Shown: positions 41,517 to 51,400 of the stretch, piece by piece
How positions within the stretch are numbered: the first letter of the stretch is position 1
How the letters are laid out: each line of letters begins with the position of its first letter
From: Anaerolineae bacterium
GTDB taxonomy: Bacteria > Chloroflexota > Anaerolineae > Promineifilales > Promineifilaceae
Direction: 5' to 3'
Assembly: GCA_020848035.1 (NCBI GenBank)
Contig: JADLAX010000092.1
Coordinates: 1 to 64,000, forward strand
Length of the DNA: 64,000 nt
Notes under the pieces: model-generated
The model's input: the letters and a program-made list of their open reading frames with translations, nothing else
The model's database searches: none
Told to the model about the DNA's origin: nothing
Translations under genes and position numbers: made by a program

Positions 41517-42823
41517 CCTTACTTCTCTTTGCCCCCGTCACCTGGAACATCGCCGAAACCAGCCGTATGGTAGAGATTGCCAAAGTGTGCCGCGACCAGT
41601 TCGCCTTTGACTGCCACTTCATGGGCTACGGCGGCGATTTTGTGCCTCTCATCACCGACGCTGGTTTTGCCTTTCATCCCCAGCAGCCGCAGTTAACGCC
41701 GCAGCGCATTCAGGAACTGTGGAAAGCGGACCGGGGCGAGCGGGGCGGCAAGATGTTCACGCCGCAAGAGCTCATCGAACGGGGCAACAGCGAGCTGGCG
41801 CTGATTGCCAATCTGCAACCAGCGGCCGTTGTGATGGGCTTCACGCTCAGCATGTACATTTCGGCGCGGGTGGCCAAAGTGCCGCTGGTGGTCGTTTGCC
41901 CGCTGGCGTTCACCCGCCCCTTTTTCGAGGCGGGGCTGGGTACCTGGCCTGCCCAATACAACGCTGGCCCGCTGCGGCTGCTGCCCGACGCGTGGAAGGA
42001 TCGCTTTTTGAATTGGGCAGGACCGAAGCTAAAGTTATGGACACGGCCGTTTAATCAAGCCGCTGCCCATTTTGGTCTACCACCTTTCAAATACACCGTG
42101 GATCTGTTTGAAGGCGATCAGACGTTGGTCACCCAGATTCCCGACCTCACCGGGCTGCCCCAGCTGCCGCGTAACTGGCAATACGTCGGCCCCATCTTTG
42201 CCCGATTGGACGGGGAAATCCCCACCGAAATTGAGCAGTTGCCGCGCGATAAGCCGCTGGTCTACTTTGCCATGGGCAGCAGCGCCAACCAGGACGTGCT
42301 GGTTCACGTCATGCAGCTGCTGGGCGAGCTGCCGTACACGGTGATTGCTCCCATCAAGGCTCATTTGCGCGGGGTGGAAACGGCCGTTCCGCCCAACATT
42401 CACACCTTCGACTGGCTGCCCGCCCACAAGGTAAATCCGCTGGCCGAAGTGGCCGTCATTCACGGCGGTGAGGGCACAGTGCAAACCGCCTGCGCCTCCG
42501 GCACGCCATTTGTGGGCATTGGCCTCCAGCCCGAACAAGATTGGAACATTGAATTTATGGCGCGACAGGGAACGGCCGTACGCTTACCCAAATACGGCGT
42601 CACCCGCGACCAGCTGCATCAAGCCATTGAGCATCTACGGCTGGACCCCCAGGTGCGCCGCCGCGCCCAAGAAATTCAGGCGCTCATGGCCATCTGGCCC
42701 GGCGCGGAAAATGTAGCCAGTTTTTTGGCCCAGCGTTACTCATCAGCAAAAAACCGAACCGCAGAGATCGCGGAGAACGCAGAGAATAAAAAATCTCCGC
42801 GCCCTCCGCGCCCTCTGCGGTAA
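41513..42823 (+). CDS. Family 1-type (UGT/MGT-like) glycosyltransferase
   Basis: The 436-residue GT-B fold protein has an N-terminal acceptor domain (about 1-215) and a donor domain with YFAMGSSAN, FDWLPAHKVNPLAEVAVIHGGEGT and GIGLQPEQDWNIEF, the sugar-nucleotide signature of UGT/macrolide glycosyltransferases. It likely glycosylates a small hydrophobic molecule. The start overlaps the TetR stop. The last about 22 residues (AEIAENAENKK...RPPRPLR) are encoded by an intergenic-type repeat, so the ancestral stop has been lost or replaced. Confidence 0.88.
   Translation: MTLLLFAPVTWNIAETSRMVEIAKVCRDQFAFDCHFMGYGGDFVPLITDAGFAFHPQQPQLTPQRIQELWKADRGERGGKMFTPQELIERGNSELALIANLQPAAVVMGFTLSMYISARVAKVPLVVVCPLAFTRPFFEAGLGTWPAQYNAGPLRLLPDAWKDRFLNWAGPKLKLWTRPFNQAAAHFGLPPFKYTVDLFEGDQTLVTQIPDLTGLPQLPRNWQYVGPIFARLDGEIPTEIEQLPRDKPLVYFAMGSSANQDVLVHVMQLLGELPYTVIAPIKAHLRGVETAVPPNIHTFDWLPAHKVNPLAEVAVIHGGEGTVQTACASGTPFVGIGLQPEQDWNIEFMARQGTAVRLPKYGVTRDQLHQAIEHLRLDPQVRRRAQEIQALMAIWPGAENVASFLAQRYSSAKNRTAEIAENAENKKSPRPPRPLR
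42757..42823. repeat. CCGCAGAGA/CGGAGAACGC-word inverted repeat overlapping gene end
   Basis: The arm ACCGCAGAGATCGCGGAGAA is followed after an A-rich centre by its complement ending CCCTCTGCGGT. It encodes the C-terminus of the glycosyltransferase and supplies its stop codon. Confidence 0.85.
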
Positions 42824-42836
42824 AAAAGACGAAATC

Positions 42837-43310
42837 ATGAACCAAACGAATCAAAAACCAGTCATCGGCCTTAAAAAGTTTTTCTTCCGCGCCCCGCTGT
42901 TTTTGTATCGCCTTAGGCTGGGCGGCCTGCTGGGGCAGCGCCTTTTGCTGCTCAACCACGTCGGCCGCAAAAGCGGCCAGCCTCGCCAGACGGTTCTGGA
43001 GGTGGTCAACCACGACAAAACCACCGACACTTATTTCATCGCCTCTGGCTTTGGCAAAAAGTCGGACTGGTATTCGAATATTTTGGTACAGCCCAAAGTG
43101 GAAATTCAGGTAGGCTGGCGGAAAATGATGGTAACGGCCGTTCCCCTCACCCCAGAACAATCCGGCGAAGCAATGGCAGATTACGCCCGCCGCCACCCCA
43201 CCGCCGCCAAAAACCTGGGCAAACTCATCGGCTACGACATCTCCACCGAAGCGGAATATCGCGCCATCGGCCAAGACTCAATTCCCTTCATCGCCTTAAA
43301 GCCAAGATGA
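42837..43310 (+). CDS. Nitroreductase/quinone reductase family (F420-dependent, DDN-like)
   Basis: The 157-residue split-barrel flavin-type protein has LLLLNHVGRKSGQPRQTVLEVV, FIASGFGKKSDWYSNI and PKVEIQVGWRKMMVTAVPL, the signature order of the deazaflavin (F420)-dependent nitroreductase family. These enzymes reduce quinones or nitro compounds with F420H2. It is the third gene of the TetR operon, 13 bp after the glycosyltransferase, pointing to small-molecule detoxification. Confidence 0.9.
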   Translation: MNQTNQKPVIGLKKFFFRAPLFLYRLRLGGLLGQRLLLLNHVGRKSGQPRQTVLEVVNHDKTTDTYFIASGFGKKSDWYSNILVQPKVEIQVGWRKMMVTAVPLTPEQSGEAMADYARRHPTAAKNLGKLIGYDISTEAEYRAIGQDSIPFIALKPR

Positions 43311-43325
43311 TCCCAGGCACTTAGA

Positions 43326-43382
43326 ATCTACAGATTTCACTTACACAGATTTTTCTCTGCGTTCTCCGCGCCCGCTGCGGAA
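43326..43382. repeat. ACACAGATT/TCTGCGTT-word repeat
   Basis: A degenerate copy joining words of two repeat families (ACAGATTTC...ACACAGATTTTT and CTCTGCGTTCTCCGCGCCC). It follows the nitroreductase stop. Confidence 0.65.
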
Positions 43383-43440
43383 TATGTAATTGGCAGAAAG
43401 TCTCTCAAAATAAACGAGCGTGGAATCTGGCAATTAATTG

Positions 43441-43505
43441 AGTAAACCGCACAACAATGGCGATTTTATCTTCCACAATCTTTGTGCGGTTTACTTAATC
43501 ACATT
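43441..43505. repeat. Perfect 14-bp inverted repeat with 37-bp loop
   Basis: AGTAAACCGCACAA (43441-43454) is exactly complementary to 43492-43505. It lies between the convergent ends of the nitroreductase gene and the next minus-strand gene. It could be a terminator or a small mobile-element remnant. Confidence 0.7.
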
Positions 43506-43535
43506 GGCAAACTAAAAAACAGTCTTATTCAAGCA

Positions 43536-44303
43536 TCAGGCCTGGTTGGCAGAACGCCACCAGCGGTAATAGGTGCTGCGCAGCTCCTCCCGCGACGGCA
43601 GCGGGAAGTAAACCAACCCATCCTTATTGCCCAGGTAAATACCAGACTTAATCATCCGGTACGGATATTCAACCGTCTCGACACGGTTCACAATTTTGGT
43701 GTGAATCTGTTTGTTGCGCACCTCCAACAGACACTCCCGTAAATGGTGAATGTAGGTGTAGGGCAGATCGCGGAAGTCACCGCGCTCGGGATCTTCGGCC
43801 AGCTCACCCAGCTCCAGGTCCACAAAACAAATAGCCGGGAAGTGCACCAGGCTGTCTGGATTGTGGGTAAGGAACTGGTAATACTGCTCTGGGCTTAAGG
43901 TGCTGACCACCAGCGGGTGAACTGGAGCAATTTCCTGGTACATTTTTAACGTGTTTGTTTCGTTAGGAATGGTTCGGCTGGGATCAATGCCCAACACTTC
44001 ACCATAGGCGGTTACCAGGTAGATTTTTTGCATCACGCTGGTGGGCACATGTTCCAACACACGATAAGTGGAGATGTAAACGGAACGCTTCGGTCTTCCA
44101 TTGGGATGGGGTACGCAGCGCTCAATGCCATCATCAATCTTAAAGAACTCATGCCGGAAAGTGGGGTCCAGTTCAACAAACATGGCCTGACCATGCAATT
44201 TCTTGTGGGAACCAACGGCGTAGTAGGTGCCAAATTCTTCAGGCGGCAGCATGGAGGCGATGAGGGCTTCGGGGATGAGAGAGAGGTACAAGTGGACGGT
44301 CAT
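43536..44303 (-). CDS. Protein of unknown function (255 aa)
   Basis: The 255-residue protein has no signal peptide or clear membrane segment and I recognise no family. It begins MTVHLYLSLIPEALIASMLPPEEFGTYYAVG and contains several His-Pro and Tyr-rich segments (FPAICFVDLELGELA; YTYIHHLRECLLEVRNKQIH). Long uninterrupted coding with normal codon use supports a real gene. It contains no ACGGCCGT, part of a nearly 2-kb stretch without the motif. It stands alone between convergent and spaced neighbours. Confidence 0.65.
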   Translation of the reverse strand: MTVHLYLSLIPEALIASMLPPEEFGTYYAVGSHKKLHGQAMFVELDPTFRHEFFKIDDGIERCVPHPNGRPKRSVYISTYRVLEHVPTSVMQKIYLVTAYGEVLGIDPSRTIPNETNTLKMYQEIAPVHPLVVSTLSPEQYYQFLTHNPDSLVHFPAICFVDLELGELAEDPERGDFRDLPYTYIHHLRECLLEVRNKQIHTKIVNRVETVEYPYRMIKSGIYLGNKDGLVYFPLPSREELRSTYYRWWRSANQA

Positions 44304-44673
44304 AAGGTTAAAAACTTCCTTTTCTAAAAAGGTGACTGCAAACTACGTGAAGGCCGCAAAGGGTCGATCTTTCCTGTAATTTGCCTAACACAAGCTGGGT
44401 CCTATCTTCCTTTTTTTGGGTAAATCACAGTAGTAACAATAGGCGGTTTGTGAGGGTGATTATTGTCATGTATTAGAAATGATAGGGAAAACCGCTTTTT
44501 TATTGTCAATTGTCAACGATAAATTGTCAATGGTTTTAACGGTTCAGTTGGCATCCCGCACGAGGGCGCCTCGCGCTCCGTGCGGGTCAGTAGAATGGGT
44601 TTTTCAGCGGTGCCAGGCGCGAAGCGCCGAGGCACCGCCCTTACCCCAACGATAGCTGAATATTTACCAATGG
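44304..44673. other. Intergenic region with several hairpins
   Basis: No gene is supported. Visible structures are GCGGTTT (44443) pairing with AAACCGC (44489) then TTTTTT; ATTGTCAAT-word repeats at 44501-44532; a stem CCCGCACG/CGTGCGGG around 44556-44587 enclosing GAGGGCGCCTC; and CGGTGCC/GGCACCG around 44608-44637 enclosing GGCGC-GAA-GCGCC. Confidence 0.6.
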
Positions 44674-45867
44674 CTAATGGCGCAGACGGCCGAAGTGGAT
44701 GCGGGCCTGGGCGAGGTCGATGGGCAGCAGGTAGTGGCCCTGGAATTGCACCTGCTGGGTAAACAGGTCCAGGGGCAGTCCATTGGTCAGCAGCACCACC
44801 ACCCGATTTTTGCCACGCAGGGCACTGCGTTGGGGTACGGCGTAGGCGGCCAGGGCGAGCACCCCCGCCGTGGTGCCATCCTTGGCGGCAAAGCGATCAA
44901 AGTAGAGCCGCCGCAGCGGCCAATCGGAGGGAACAGACTCCATTTTTTGCTGCATGAGGGCGCTCACTTCGGGGGAAATAAAACGGCCGCTCCCCACCTG
45001 GGCCATCATCTGGGCATAGTCACGGGCCGTACCTCTGGGCATGAGCTGCACGGCCGTTTCCTGAAAAGCCCACATTGCCTCGCCCGATACTGCCTGGCTG
45101 GTCAGGCTGCCCATAAAATCCAGCTGCGCTTGCCGCCAGCTAGCATCATTGGTGTACAGGTCGATCAGGCGATCCAGGTCGTTGAAGTCACCATTGGCCA
45201 CGTTGGCCTGCACCGCCTGCACCCACGCCAGCGAAAACGGTTCTTCGTGGTTAAAGATGGCCAGGGCGTAACCCAGGGTATGATGGATCGGTGTGTGGTG
45301 CGGCAGGTAAGTTTGGGTAACGGCCGTTACCCGTTCCACCCCCACCCGCTCCAGCAAATAGTCGGTGGCGGCATTGCCGCTGTAGTGCATCATCATCGTG
45401 GCCAGGTCATCGAGGGTGACAACGGCCGTTTGGTCTACGGCAAAACCCAGTTCATCCGCTGCCAGCCCCACGCGGCGCAGCCCGGCGATATGTGCCCCGC
45501 CATCGCTGCCGGGCAGGTAGAAGCGCTCCCACGCGGCCACGGGCACCGCTTCGTGGGGGTCCAACTCGCCATTCACCACCATTTCGGCATAGGTGGCCAG
45601 CACGGCCGTTTTCATCACCGAGGCCACCACCAGCGGTTGGTCGGCGTTGTGGAACAGGGCCGAACCATCTTCAACCAGGTTGCCATTTTCGTCGAAGGTG
45701 TAGGTAACAACGGCCGTCTCCTCTGGATGAGCAATGATAAAATCGGTCATCGCTTGTTGTACCCGGTTTACCTGCCAGAAGAGGGTGGCAACGGCCGTTG
45801 CCCCCAGCAAAACAACCGTTCCCACGATCCACAGAACCATCCGCTTCCTCCGCACTTTTGTGGCCAT
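44674..45867 (-). CDS. Class A beta-lactamase-like serine hydrolase, membrane-anchored
   Basis: The 397-residue protein has an N-terminal membrane helix (about 9-30) and a penicillin-binding/beta-lactamase-like domain outside. The three motifs appear as SVMK (Ser83, Lys86), a YSGNAATD element in place of SDN, and KDGTTAG in place of KTG. It may be a lactamase, a D,D-peptidase or an esterase; the altered motifs leave the substrate open. ATG 45867 follows TTGGAGGG. It is downstream of acetyl-CoA synthetase but separated by a terminator. Confidence 0.82.
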   Translation of the reverse strand: MATKVRRKRMVLWIVGTVVLLGATAVATLFWQVNRVQQAMTDFIIAHPEETAVVTYTFDENGNLVEDGSALFHNADQPLVVASVMKTAVLATYAEMVVNGELDPHEAVPVAAWERFYLPGSDGGAHIAGLRRVGLAADELGFAVDQTAVVTLDDLATMMMHYSGNAATDYLLERVGVERVTAVTQTYLPHHTPIHHTLGYALAIFNHEEPFSLAWVQAVQANVANGDFNDLDRLIDLYTNDASWRQAQLDFMGSLTSQAVSGEAMWAFQETAVQLMPRGTARDYAQMMAQVGSGRFISPEVSALMQQKMESVPSDWPLRRLYFDRFAAKDGTTAGVLALAAYAVPQRSALRGKNRVVVLLTNGLPLDLFTQQVQFQGHYLLPIDLAQARIHFGRLRH

Positions 45868-45960
45868 CTTTCCCTCCAAGGTTTTGTAACAATCAAGCTG
45901 GCTTGTTGCGCCACCTGCTTTACGAAAAAAGATAGCAAAACCACTCAAGGTTATGGATCA

Positions 45961-45994
45961 AAAAAGGCTGGCGTTCCTAAAACGTCAGCCTTTT
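45961..45994 (-). terminator. Rho-independent terminator after acetyl-CoA synthetase
   Basis: The 12-bp stem 45964-45975 with 45981-45992 has one wobble pair, and a T run (TTTTTT) follows on the minus strand. A-rich on the other side too, but both neighbours read minus. Confidence 0.75.
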
Positions 45995-45997
45995 CTA

Positions 45998-46057
45998 AAA
46001 TCCACGGATTTCGCAGATTACACAGATTTTCTCATCTGCGAAATCTGTCCCTATCTT
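45998..46057. repeat. GATTTCGCAGAT-word inverted repeat
   Basis: GGATTTCGCAGATTACACAG is followed by CATCTGCGAAATCTGTCCC. Member of the ACACAGATT-word family. Confidence 0.75.
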
Positions 46058-46086
46058 TGCAGTTTTCACCCTAATCAGAGAAAGTT

Positions 46087-46110
46087 TCATACCCGCCTTC
46101 GCGGGTATGA
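46087..46110. repeat. REP-like palindrome, CATACCCGC-CTTC-GCGGGTATG
   Basis: A perfect 10-bp stem with a CTTC tetraloop, similar to REP-like palindromes found in many bacterial genomes. Confidence 0.8.
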
Positions 46111-46166
46111 CAAGCAAAAAATGCAAATATAGTGAGCTGTGGATTATTTCAAAAACAGATCACCAC

Positions 46167-48077
46167 TTAATCCGCCAGGGTAGACAAATCCCCTTCGTCC
46201 TGGCCCATGACGCGGGCTTTGAGGATGCGGCGCATGATCTTGCCGGAGCGGGTCTTGGGCAGGCTCTCAACAAACTCCACCGTGGCCGGCTTGGCAATCG
46301 GACCCATCTCGTGGCCCACATGGTCGCGCAGGGCCATGGAAAGCTTCTCGCTGGGTTCGTACCCCTGCCGCAAAATGCAGAACGCCTTGATGATGTTGCC
46401 CTTCACCTCGTTGGGGTCCGGCACGCCGATGCAGGCTGCTTCAGCCACCGCTTCATGGCTCACCAGGGCGCTCTCGATTTCGGCCGTACCCAGCCGATAG
46501 CCAGACACTTTGATCACGTCATCAATACGGCCGATTACCCAGATATACCCGTCCTCATCCTTCTTGGCGCTGTCGCCCGGCAGGTACCAGCCCTGGTCGG
46601 CAAAACGGCTCCAATACTGCGTCACGTACCGGTCCGGGTCCTGAAAGATGGTGCGCAGCATGCCCGGCCAGGGTGCCTGCACCACCAGGTATCCTTCCTC
46701 GTTGGCTGGTACCGGATCGCCTTCTTCGTCCACCACGTCAATCTGCACGCCGGGGAAGGCACGGCTGGCCGAACCGGGTTTCAGCGGCACGCTAGGCAGG
46801 GGGGTAATCATAAAGCCGCCGGTCTCGGTTTGCCACCACGTATCCATAATCGGGCAGCGCTCCTTGCCAATGACCCGGTGATACCACTTCCACGCCTCCG
46901 GGTTGATCGGCTCGCCCACGGAGCCAAGCAGGCGCAGGCTGGAAAGATCGTGCTTGTCGGGCCAGCTTTCCCCAAAGCGCATCAGGCCGCGAATCGCAGT
47001 AGGGGCCGTGTATAAAATGGTGACGTGGTACTTAGCCACCAGCGACCACCATCGATCCGGATACGGATGTGTTGGTGCACCTTCGTACATGAAGCTGGTT
47101 GAGCCCAAAATCAGCGGGGCGTACACGATGTAGCTGTGGCCGGTAATCCAGCCCGGATCGGCGGCACACCACCAGACATCCTCTGGCTTGATGTCGAATA
47201 CCCATTTGAGCGTAGTGGAAGTCCACACCATGTAGCCGCCGTGTGTATGCAAAATCGCTTTCGGCTTGCCGGTGGTGCCGGAGGTGTACAGGATGAAGAG
47301 CGGGTCTTCGGCGTCCATCACCTCGGTTTTGGCAGCAGCGTCGGCGACGGGCAGGCTCATCAGATCGTGGTACCAGTAATCACGGCCGTGCACCATTTCC
47401 ACATCGTGCCCGGTGCGCTTGACGCAAATGACCGACTGAATCGTCCCCGCGCGATCCACCGCTTCGTTGGCAATCTTTTTCAACTCGATGATGTCACCGC
47501 GCAGCCAGGCACCATCGCAGGTAATGAGCAGCTTGGAGCGGCTGTCGTCGATACGGCCGAGCAGCGCCTCGGTCGAAAAGCCGCCATAGACCACGGAATG
47601 CATCGCGCCAATTTTGGCGCAGGCCAGCATGGCGATCATCAGTTCGGGAATGCGACCCATGTAGATGGTGACGCGGTCCCCCTTGCCAATGCCCATGGAG
47701 CGCAAAACGCTGGCAAACTTGCACACTTCGTGGTTCAGCTGCTGGTAGGTGTAGACGCGGCTGTCACCCTTTTCGCCTTCAAAGATGAGGGCAGCTTTGT
47801 TGCGGGTGGCGGTGCGCATGTGCCGGTCCAGGGCGTTGTGAATGATGTTCACTTTGGCATTGACAAACCATTTGTAGAATGGCGCGTTGCTGTCGTCCAG
47901 GACCGTTTCCCACGGCTTGTACCATTCGTAGTTTTCGGCGGCGACTTTACCCCAAAATCCGGCTAAATCGGCCGTAGCTGCCTTATGCACTTCTTCATAA
48001 TTTTTGATATGGGCTCGTTCTACAACTTCAGGTGCGGGGAAATAAACGTCACCTGTCATGCCACTGTTCTCTGCCAC
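46167..48077 (-). CDS. acs: Acetyl-CoA synthetase (AMP-forming)
   Basis: The 636-residue adenylate-forming enzyme makes acetyl-CoA from acetate, ATP and CoA. Visible are the P-loop YTSGTTGKPKA, the acyl-pocket/adenine motif DTWWQTETGG with the Trp typical of small acyl groups, GYRLGTAEIE, and the C-terminal catalytic Lys in RSGKIMRRILKA. The start is GTG 48077, placed 6 bases after AAGGAGG; internal ATG codons are less well positioned. The length fits the Acs family (about 650). It is divergent from a large sensor kinase. Confidence 0.94.
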   Translation of the reverse strand: MAENSGMTGDVYFPAPEVVERAHIKNYEEVHKAATADLAGFWGKVAAENYEWYKPWETVLDDSNAPFYKWFVNAKVNIIHNALDRHMRTATRNKAALIFEGEKGDSRVYTYQQLNHEVCKFASVLRSMGIGKGDRVTIYMGRIPELMIAMLACAKIGAMHSVVYGGFSTEALLGRIDDSRSKLLITCDGAWLRGDIIELKKIANEAVDRAGTIQSVICVKRTGHDVEMVHGRDYWYHDLMSLPVADAAAKTEVMDAEDPLFILYTSGTTGKPKAILHTHGGYMVWTSTTLKWVFDIKPEDVWWCAADPGWITGHSYIVYAPLILGSTSFMYEGAPTHPYPDRWWSLVAKYHVTILYTAPTAIRGLMRFGESWPDKHDLSSLRLLGSVGEPINPEAWKWYHRVIGKERCPIMDTWWQTETGGFMITPLPSVPLKPGSASRAFPGVQIDVVDEEGDPVPANEEGYLVVQAPWPGMLRTIFQDPDRYVTQYWSRFADQGWYLPGDSAKKDEDGYIWVIGRIDDVIKVSGYRLGTAEIESALVSHEAVAEAACIGVPDPNEVKGNIIKAFCILRQGYEPSEKLSMALRDHVGHEMGPIAKPATVEFVESLPKTRSGKIMRRILKARVMGQDEGDLSTLAD

Positions 48078-48458
48078 TGAAAACCTCCTTCCAGGAATGT
48101 CTCCTCACTGCGAGCACTTTCTAGCTCCGTCATCTCTGGGAAAATGTCTGATCATGCCCTTGGCGAGTCTGTGTAGGTTGTTATTGTTCACCTGGCTTAA
48201 GCTGGCTTGCTATGAAGGTTAATCTGATGATACCGCACAGCAAGTTACCGACGAAAGTAGGGTGTTCTTCGGGCACAAGTATAAGGGGAAAGAGGCGAAT
48301 CGTAAACTTTTGATTTGCGGTAGGTACCAAGCTGTTAGCTGGAATGTCTCATTTAAGGGTTGGGGGTAATTTGTTACTATTTTTGCGTCTCACCACTGCT
48401 TTTGGCAGTGCCTTTGCAAATTTGTGGCGTACCTGACACCAACGAATATCTGATTGTA
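48078..48458. other. Divergent intergenic region
   Basis: It holds the leaders of acs (minus) and the large kinase (plus). An in-frame TTG at 48360 could extend the kinase by 33 residues. I see no convincing promoter boxes, repeats or further genes. Confidence 0.4.
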
Positions 48459-51400
48459 ATGTACCCAATTTCGTTCACCCACTTTTCGATTGTCTTGCCG
48501 CTGGTATTTATTGGCCTGTCTACGGCCGCTGTGGCGGCATTCATCTGGTCACGACGACATACGGCGCGCTGGACGATTGAAATTACCCTTTTGTTGACGG
48601 CCCTGTTTATCTGGACCTTTGGCTACGCGGCGGAGCTTACCCTGCCAGCGCTGCCGTTGAAGCTGCTGATGGCCAAGGTGCAGTATGTGGGGATTACGGC
48701 CGTTCCCTACTTCTGGCTTACATTTGCCCTGCAATTTGCCGGTTACCAGCGGTTGGTAACCCGCCAGCGCCTGTACTGGCTGGCCGTGATTCCCGTGGCC
48801 ACCCTGCTGCTCGCCTTTACCAACGAGTGGCACGAGCTCATCTGGTCCAGCGTAGCGCTGGATAGTTCAAATGTTATTGCCATTCTCCAATTGGGGCATG
48901 GCATCTGGTTCTGGGTGTTTAACGTCTTTGCCCAGCTGTGCATGGTGGTAGGGTCCATCGTTCTCATTTTGTACCTGAACAACATTCACCGCCACCATCA
49001 TTGGCGGGTGCGACTGCTGGCCTTTTTGCCCCTGATACCGCTGTTGGGCAACCTGGCCTACCTGCTCGACTGGGTGCCGATCCCCGGCCTGGACCTGACT
49101 CCCTACGCCTTTTCCGTGAGCGGTTTTTTTCTGGCCTGGGGGATTTACCGGTTGGAGCTGTTTGACATCAACCCGGTAGCCCGACAAACGGCCGTTAGCA
49201 GCATTAAAGACGGTCTCATTGTGCTAGATAACCAGCAGCGCATTATCGACATTAACCCGGCCGCCAGCCGCATTTTGGACCGGGAAGCCGATGCCGTCAT
49301 CGGCAAGCATATCATCGCCGTCATTCGCAAAGAGCCAGACCTGGTGGCCTGCTACCAGCGGGTGATCAATGCCACGAGTGCGGCGGTGTTTGATTTGACG
49401 TTTAACGGCCGTTCCTACGACGTGGACCTCTCTAAAGTAAAAGATGATTTTGGCGTCACCCGCGCCTGGATCGTCTCCTTCCGCGACATTTCTGAGCGCA
49501 AGGAAACGGAAAACGAGCTCGCCCAGCAAAAATCGCTCTTTGAAGGCATCGCCAAAATTGCCAAGGCGCTGGCCGAAGGGCATAACCCACGGGTACGCTT
49601 CCAAAACGCGCTCAACACCACCGCCGCCCTGGCCCACGCCGAAAATGGCAGCCTCTTTATTTTGAACGAGCACAAAGAGCTGACCAACGCCTACTTCACC
49701 AGCGAACTGCTGCCCAGCTCCGAGCTCAAGCGCTTTTTACAGCAAATCAGCACCAAGGGCATGTTGGGCTGGATGGTCGAAAACCAGAAGCTGGTGATCA
49801 TTCCCGACACGCGTGAAGATCCGCGCTGGGTCTCCACGCCGGATTGGATGATGAACCCGCTTTCGGTGCTGGCCATCCCCATCGTCCACAAGCAGCACCT
49901 CATTGGCATCCTCACGCTAGAGCATTCGCAGGCCAACTTCTTCCAGCCAGAAGTCGCCGACATGCTCAGCGGGGCCACCAGCCAGATTGCCCTGGGGTTG
50001 GAAAATGTGCGCATGTACGAACTGGAGATGCAGCACGCTGCCCAGCAGAAAACACTGTACCAGGTGCTGCGCCAGATCAACCTGCACCTCGATTCACACA
50101 CGTTCATCCAAAACACGGTAAACGTGATTCAACGCCATATTGCCTGGAAAGCAGTGCACATTTTTGTCCCGGCGGAAGGCCAGACCACCTTTAACATTGA
50201 GGCCTCCACCTTCAAAAACGGCAAACTGCTGGCCACCTTAGCCCAAGCGAAGCAGATTCAAGAGATTGTAGGCCAGGCGTTCCACACGGGTGAAACACAA
50301 AACATAGCCAACATGCGCCTGACCAAAGGGGAAACCGTTCTGCCGCTCAACAGCATGATTGCCGTGCCCATGCTTTACAAAAAGGAAAAGCTGGGGATTT
50401 TGGTGGCGCAAGATGGGAAAACGGCCGTCTTCAACACCGAAGAAACCTGGCTGGCCGAATCGTTGGCTGAAGCCATTGCCCTGGCCTGGAGCAACGCCCG
50501 GCTGCACAACCAGACCAAACTTCAGCTGCGCGAACAAACCGCCATCCGCCAGGCCGTCGCCGCCATCACCTCTACGCTGGACCTATCCAGCCTGCTAAAC
50601 CAGCTGGCCCAGCAAATGGGCGAAGCCATCAACGCCACCAGCGTGCTGATCCACCGCTATGAACCAGACACCAAACGATCCGAGGTGCTGGCCCGCTTCC
50701 ACGCGGCAGATGCCACCAAAGAAGAGCGCACCCAGTGCGAAAAGTGGCGGCAGCAAATCAACACCAAACACCTGACCGACAAACTGAAAGGCACACTCAT
50801 TTTTAAGGCCGCCACCAGCGGCAAAAATGGCGCAGCACAGAACGAAATCAACCCTATGCTCACCCTGCCGCTGCACGTAGGCCACAAAACCATCGCTTTT
50901 GCCGAGCTGTGGAACAGCCGCGACACCCATGAATTTAGCCAAAAGGAAATTTCCCTGGCCCGCACCATTGCCCAACACGCAGCCATTGCCATTGAAAATG
51001 CCAATCTGTTCCAGGCCATCAACGAGGAACAGGGCCGCTTGACTGCCCTGATTCAGTCCAGCCGCGACGGCATCATCCTGGTGGGCACCAACCGGCGCAT
51101 TTTGATTGTGAACGACATGGCCCTGAAGATGCTGGAGCAGGAGTTTGAAAGTGCGCCAGAGTGGATCGGCCGTACGCTGTCCGAAATTTTGAGCCACCTC
51201 ATGGAAAGTTTTCCGCAGGCGGTGCGCTCGATGCAAATTATGCCCGCTGGCCACGACCTGAAAACGGGCGAGTTTAAGCTCGGCGAAAAAATCATCCACT
51301 GGCAGAACTTGCTGGTGAATGCCGATAACCAGGCAATCGGCCACCTGCTGCTGCTGCGCGACATCACCGATGAGCGTTTGCTGGAGCGGATGCGCGACGA

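Noticed and set aside
44674..46074. A long plus-strand frame opposite the beta-lactamase-like gene
   Set aside because: It is antisense to a gene with clear SxxK-type motifs, signal and ribosome site. Its residue content is His/Gln/Gly-rich noise.
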